NCBI GenBank assembly: GCA_963662355.1
Contig: OY759361.1
Coordinates: forward strand, 992,001 to 1,056,000
Direction: 5' to 3'
Source: WTFY01 sp026713925
Lineage (GTDB): Bacteria > Pseudomonadota > Gammaproteobacteria > UBA4575
Length of the DNA: 64,000 nt
Shown here in pieces: positions 61,913 through 64,000 of the stretch; positions within the stretch are counted from its first letter, which is position 1; the number at the start of each line of letters is the position of its first letter. The notes beneath the pieces were generated by a model. That model did no database searches, was not told the origin of the DNA, and worked only from the letters and a program-made list of their open reading frames with translations. Made by a program: the position numbers and the translations under genes.

Positions 61913-62854
61913 CTATGACTTGGCAGCAATTGCCTCAGCAGCACGTACAATATTCTCAGCCATACGAGCTGAAGCTGCATCTATCATTTTACCATCCAGT
62001 GAAGCGGCTCCCTTACCTTCCTTGGCAGCTTTTTCCAGCTCTTCGAGAATTCTTTTGGCCTTGGTGACTTCAGCTTCAGGTGGTGTGAAGACTTCATTTG
62101 CCAGCTCAATCTGTCTGGGGTGGATTGCCCATTTTCCTTCGCATCCCAAAGCTGCTGCACGACGCGCTGCCAGCAAATAACCGTCAGGGTCATCGAAATC
62201 ACCAAATGGACCGTCAATCGGACGCAGCCCATAGGCACGGCATGCAACAGTCATGCGGGAAATCGCAGCATGCCACTGATCACCAGGGTAGTCCGGATTT
62301 AAACCACCAATATTGACAGTGCGGGCACGATTGCTTGCTGCATAATCAGCTACTCCGAAATGCATGGCCTCCAGTCGTGCACTGGATGTTGCAATGGCTT
62401 CAACATTTGCCATTCCCAGGGCTGTCTCGATGAGGGCTTCAAGGCCTATCCTGTTTTCGAGACCTTTCGCCTCTTCAATCTGGCTCACCATGGCATCCAC
62501 CATGTATACATCGCCAGTGGTGCCTACTTTTGGAATGAGTATAGTGTCCAGCTTGCTGCCCGCCTGCTCGACGACATCCACTACATCACGGTACATGTAA
62601 TGGGTATCCAGTCCGTTGATGCGCACTGAAACTGTTTTGCCATGGCCCTTCCAGTCGTGTTCATTTAACGCTGCAATTATATTTTTGCGTGCCTGCACCT
62701 TGTCATCGGGTGCCACGGCATCTTCCAGATCAAGAAACACATAGTCTGCAGCACAGGTAACTGCCTTTTCTATCATTCTGGGGTTGGATCCCGGTACAGC
62801 CAGTTCACAACGTTGTATCCGTTGCCGGGCAGGTTTGTATTGGGTAAAGCTCAT
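61913..62854 (-). CDS. mcl: Malyl-CoA lyase
   Basis: CitE-like lyase of 313 residues splitting malyl-CoA to acetyl-CoA and glyoxylate, which closes the serine cycle. Signatures are RCELAVPGSNPRMIEKA, DYVFLDLEDAVAPDDK (41-52, metal-binding acidic residues), ILIPKVGTTGDVYMVD, RIGLEALIETALGM and HFGVADYAASNRART. CEGKWAIHPRQIE near 245 is also conserved. It starts 20 bases after sga. HMG-CoA lyase and citrate lyase beta are less likely because of the HFGVADYAAS block and the context. Confidence 0.93.
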   Translation of the reverse strand: MSFTQYKPARQRIQRCELAVPGSNPRMIEKAVTCAADYVFLDLEDAVAPDDKVQARKNIIAALNEHDWKGHGKTVSVRINGLDTHYMYRDVVDVVEQAGSKLDTILIPKVGTTGDVYMVDAMVSQIEEAKGLENRIGLEALIETALGMANVEAIATSSARLEAMHFGVADYAASNRARTVNIGGLNPDYPGDQWHAAISRMTVACRAYGLRPIDGPFGDFDDPDGYLLAARRAAALGCEGKWAIHPRQIELANEVFTPPEAEVTKAKRILEELEKAAKEGKGAASLDGKMIDAASARMAENIVRAAEAIAAKS

Positions 62855-62874
62855 CTTTTATTTCCTCAATAGTT

Positions 62875-64000
62875 TTACTTTTTGGCTGCAACTCTTGCTT
62901 CACGAGGAGCTTTGGCTGAACCGAATTTCTTGATCTTCTTCGCAGTTTTACGGTAGTACTCGCCGGCTGCTGCAACACCGCTGCCAGGCTTCACATTCAT
63001 ACCGGCATCGCGCATTGCCATTTCCACTACGCCAAGAACAGCCATCATGCGGGCTTCATTATTGTCTCCCAGGTGTCCGATCCTGAAAACCTTGCCGGCA
63101 ACCTTTGACAGGCCTGCACCTAAAGATACATTGTAGCGGTGATAGGCAATATGAATCACTTCTGCAGCATTGACACTCGGAGGTACCTCAATTGCAGTCA
63201 CGGTATCGGAATACCATTTAGGTGCCTTGGCGCAAGGTTTCAATCCCCAAGCCTTGATCGCTCTGCGCACACCTTCGGCCAGTCGATGATGGCGTTTGAA
63301 CACGTTCTCCAGACCTTCTTCCAGGAGCAGGTCTATTGACATACGCAATCCACGCAGCATGGGTACCGAAGGGGTATAGGGGAAATAACCGTCTTTGTTG
63401 GTATTGATATGGTCCTGTATGTCCAGGAAGCAACGCGCACATCGGGCTTTTTTACGAGCCCTCAATGCCTTGGGGCTGAACGCAACAATAGCCATGCCCG
63501 CAGGCAGCATGAATCCTTTTTGCGACCCACTGACTGCCACATCCACGTTCCATTGATCCATACGAAAATCTATGCTGGCAATCGAGCTTACCCCGTCCAC
63601 CATCAGCATTGCCGGATGTTTCACGGCATCCATTGCCCGGCGCAGTCCCGCTATATCACTGGTTACGCCTGTTGCAGTTTCATTGTGACAAACCACTACT
63701 GCCTTGATCTTGTGTTCCTTGTCCATGGAAAGGATGCGCTTGAATTTTGCAATCGGGACACCTTCTCCCCAGGGGGTTTCAACGAGTTCGACATCCAGGC
63801 CGATCCGGCATGCAAGGTCATACCACAGGTGGCTGAACTGTCCGAATCGTGTAGTTAGGATTTTGTCTCCAGGCGACATGGTATTGGCCAGCGCCACTTC
63901 CCAGCCTGCTGTGCCGGTTGCAGGGAATAGAAAACATGTACCCTTTGTCGTTTTGAAAATCTTTTTGCAGTCACGCAGCAGTGGCTTGACAAGCTCTGGA
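62875..64000 (-). CDS. sga: Serine-glyoxylate aminotransferase (partial, 5' end beyond window)
   Basis: PLP class V aminotransferase that converts serine plus glyoxylate to hydroxypyruvate plus glycine. The frame is open to the right edge, so the start codon lies beyond base 64000; 374 codons are present. Landmarks are FLFPATGTAGWEVALANTM, ARFGQ-like RFGQFSHLWYDL, VCHNETATGVTSDIAGLRRA, VDGVSSIASIDFRMDQWNVD and SGSQKGFMLPAGM, which contains the PLP lysine. The C-terminus carries an extra Lys/Ala/Arg-rich tail (YRKTAKKIKKFGSAKAPRE and on) not seen in Methylorubrum Sga as I recall it. Visible first gene of the C1 run. Confidence 0.94.
   Translation of the reverse strand, partial: PELVKPLLRDCKKIFKTTKGTCFLFPATGTAGWEVALANTMSPGDKILTTRFGQFSHLWYDLACRIGLDVELVETPWGEGVPIAKFKRILSMDKEHKIKAVVVCHNETATGVTSDIAGLRRAMDAVKHPAMLMVDGVSSIASIDFRMDQWNVDVAVSGSQKGFMLPAGMAIVAFSPKALRARKKARCARCFLDIQDHINTNKDGYFPYTPSVPMLRGLRMSIDLLLEEGLENVFKRHHRLAEGVRRAIKAWGLKPCAKAPKWYSDTVTAIEVPPSVNAAEVIHIAYHRYNVSLGAGLSKVAGKVFRIGHLGDNNEARMMAVLGVVEMAMRDAGMNVKPGSGVAAAGEYYRKTAKKIKKFGSAKAPREARVAAKK

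Noticed and set aside
1..64000. tRNA genes, insertion sequences, prophage or integrase genes
   Set aside because: No cloverleaf-like segment with a CCA-type end, transposase or integrase motif was noticed in any gap or frame.

Overview
This window is a chromosomal segment of a gammaproteobacterium, probably a methylotroph. Three gene neighbourhoods carry the taxonomic signal. lptD-surA-pdxA-ksgA-apaG-apaH, facing lgt-thyA-folA, is typical of gammaproteobacteria. So are zapA with 6S RNA divergent from pepP-ubiH-ubiI, and mrdA-rodA-mltB-rlpA-dacA-dat-lipB-lipA. The lifestyle signal is a block of serine-cycle C1 assimilation genes filling the last 9 kb. No insertion sequence, prophage, CRISPR array, tRNA or rRNA gene was seen.

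Layout. 1-4.4 kb: tail of trpE, then trpG-trpD-trpC, with an antisense methyltransferase gene between trpE and trpG. 4.6-10.4 kb: a zinc alcohol dehydrogenase, a hemerythrin-like protein, an OsmC protein, speD, then coq7 and a glcF-like iron-sulfur gene on the minus strand, and a thioredoxin-like ferredoxin. 10.5-14.1 kb: rplM-rpsI with a readable promoter and terminator, and divergent rpiA and ilvA. 14.1-16.2 kb: a repetitive histone H1-like gene, an EVE-domain gene, 6S RNA, zapA and a ZapB-like gene. 16.4-24.2 kb: pepP-ubiH-ubiI, a tungstate-type ABC transporter, a copper chaperone, a lone gcvH and tpx. 24.2-34.7 kb: plsC, a DUF255 thioredoxin-like protein, lgt-thyA-folA, and the apaH-apaG-ksgA-(unknown secreted protein)-pdxA-surA cluster. 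34.7-48 kb: lptD, a membrane pyrophosphatase, then cell elongation, peptidoglycan and lipoate genes. 48.1-51.7 kb: murU, amgK, a membrane-tethered cold-shock-domain protein and argA. 51.9-53.7 kb: three small genes of unknown function, one apparently frameshifted. 53.7-64 kb: argE, mtdA, ppc, hprA, mtkB, mtkA, mcl and sga, all on the minus strand.

How the genes work together. Sga, HprA, Ppc, MtkAB and Mcl can carry most of the serine cycle. It takes glyoxylate plus serine to hydroxypyruvate and glycine, hydroxypyruvate to glycerate, PEP to oxaloacetate, malate to malyl-CoA, and malyl-CoA to acetyl-CoA plus glyoxylate. MtdA links the cycle to formaldehyde/formate C1 carriers. glyA, glycerate kinase, enolase, malate dehydrogenase and methenyl-H4F cyclohydrolase are not in the window. 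The tungstate transporter could feed a tungsten-dependent formate dehydrogenase. GcvH, LipB and LipA give glycine-cleavage and lipoylation capacity. Coq7, UbiH and UbiI cover the ring hydroxylations of ubiquinone synthesis.

The most unusual items are the serine-cycle operon running into argE, the unknown locus that separates argE from argA, the membrane-anchored cold-shock-domain protein, the 51-bp-repeat nucleoid protein, and the EVE gene standing where fau normally follows 6S RNA. All assignments come from reading the sequence and remembered family features; no database search was run.
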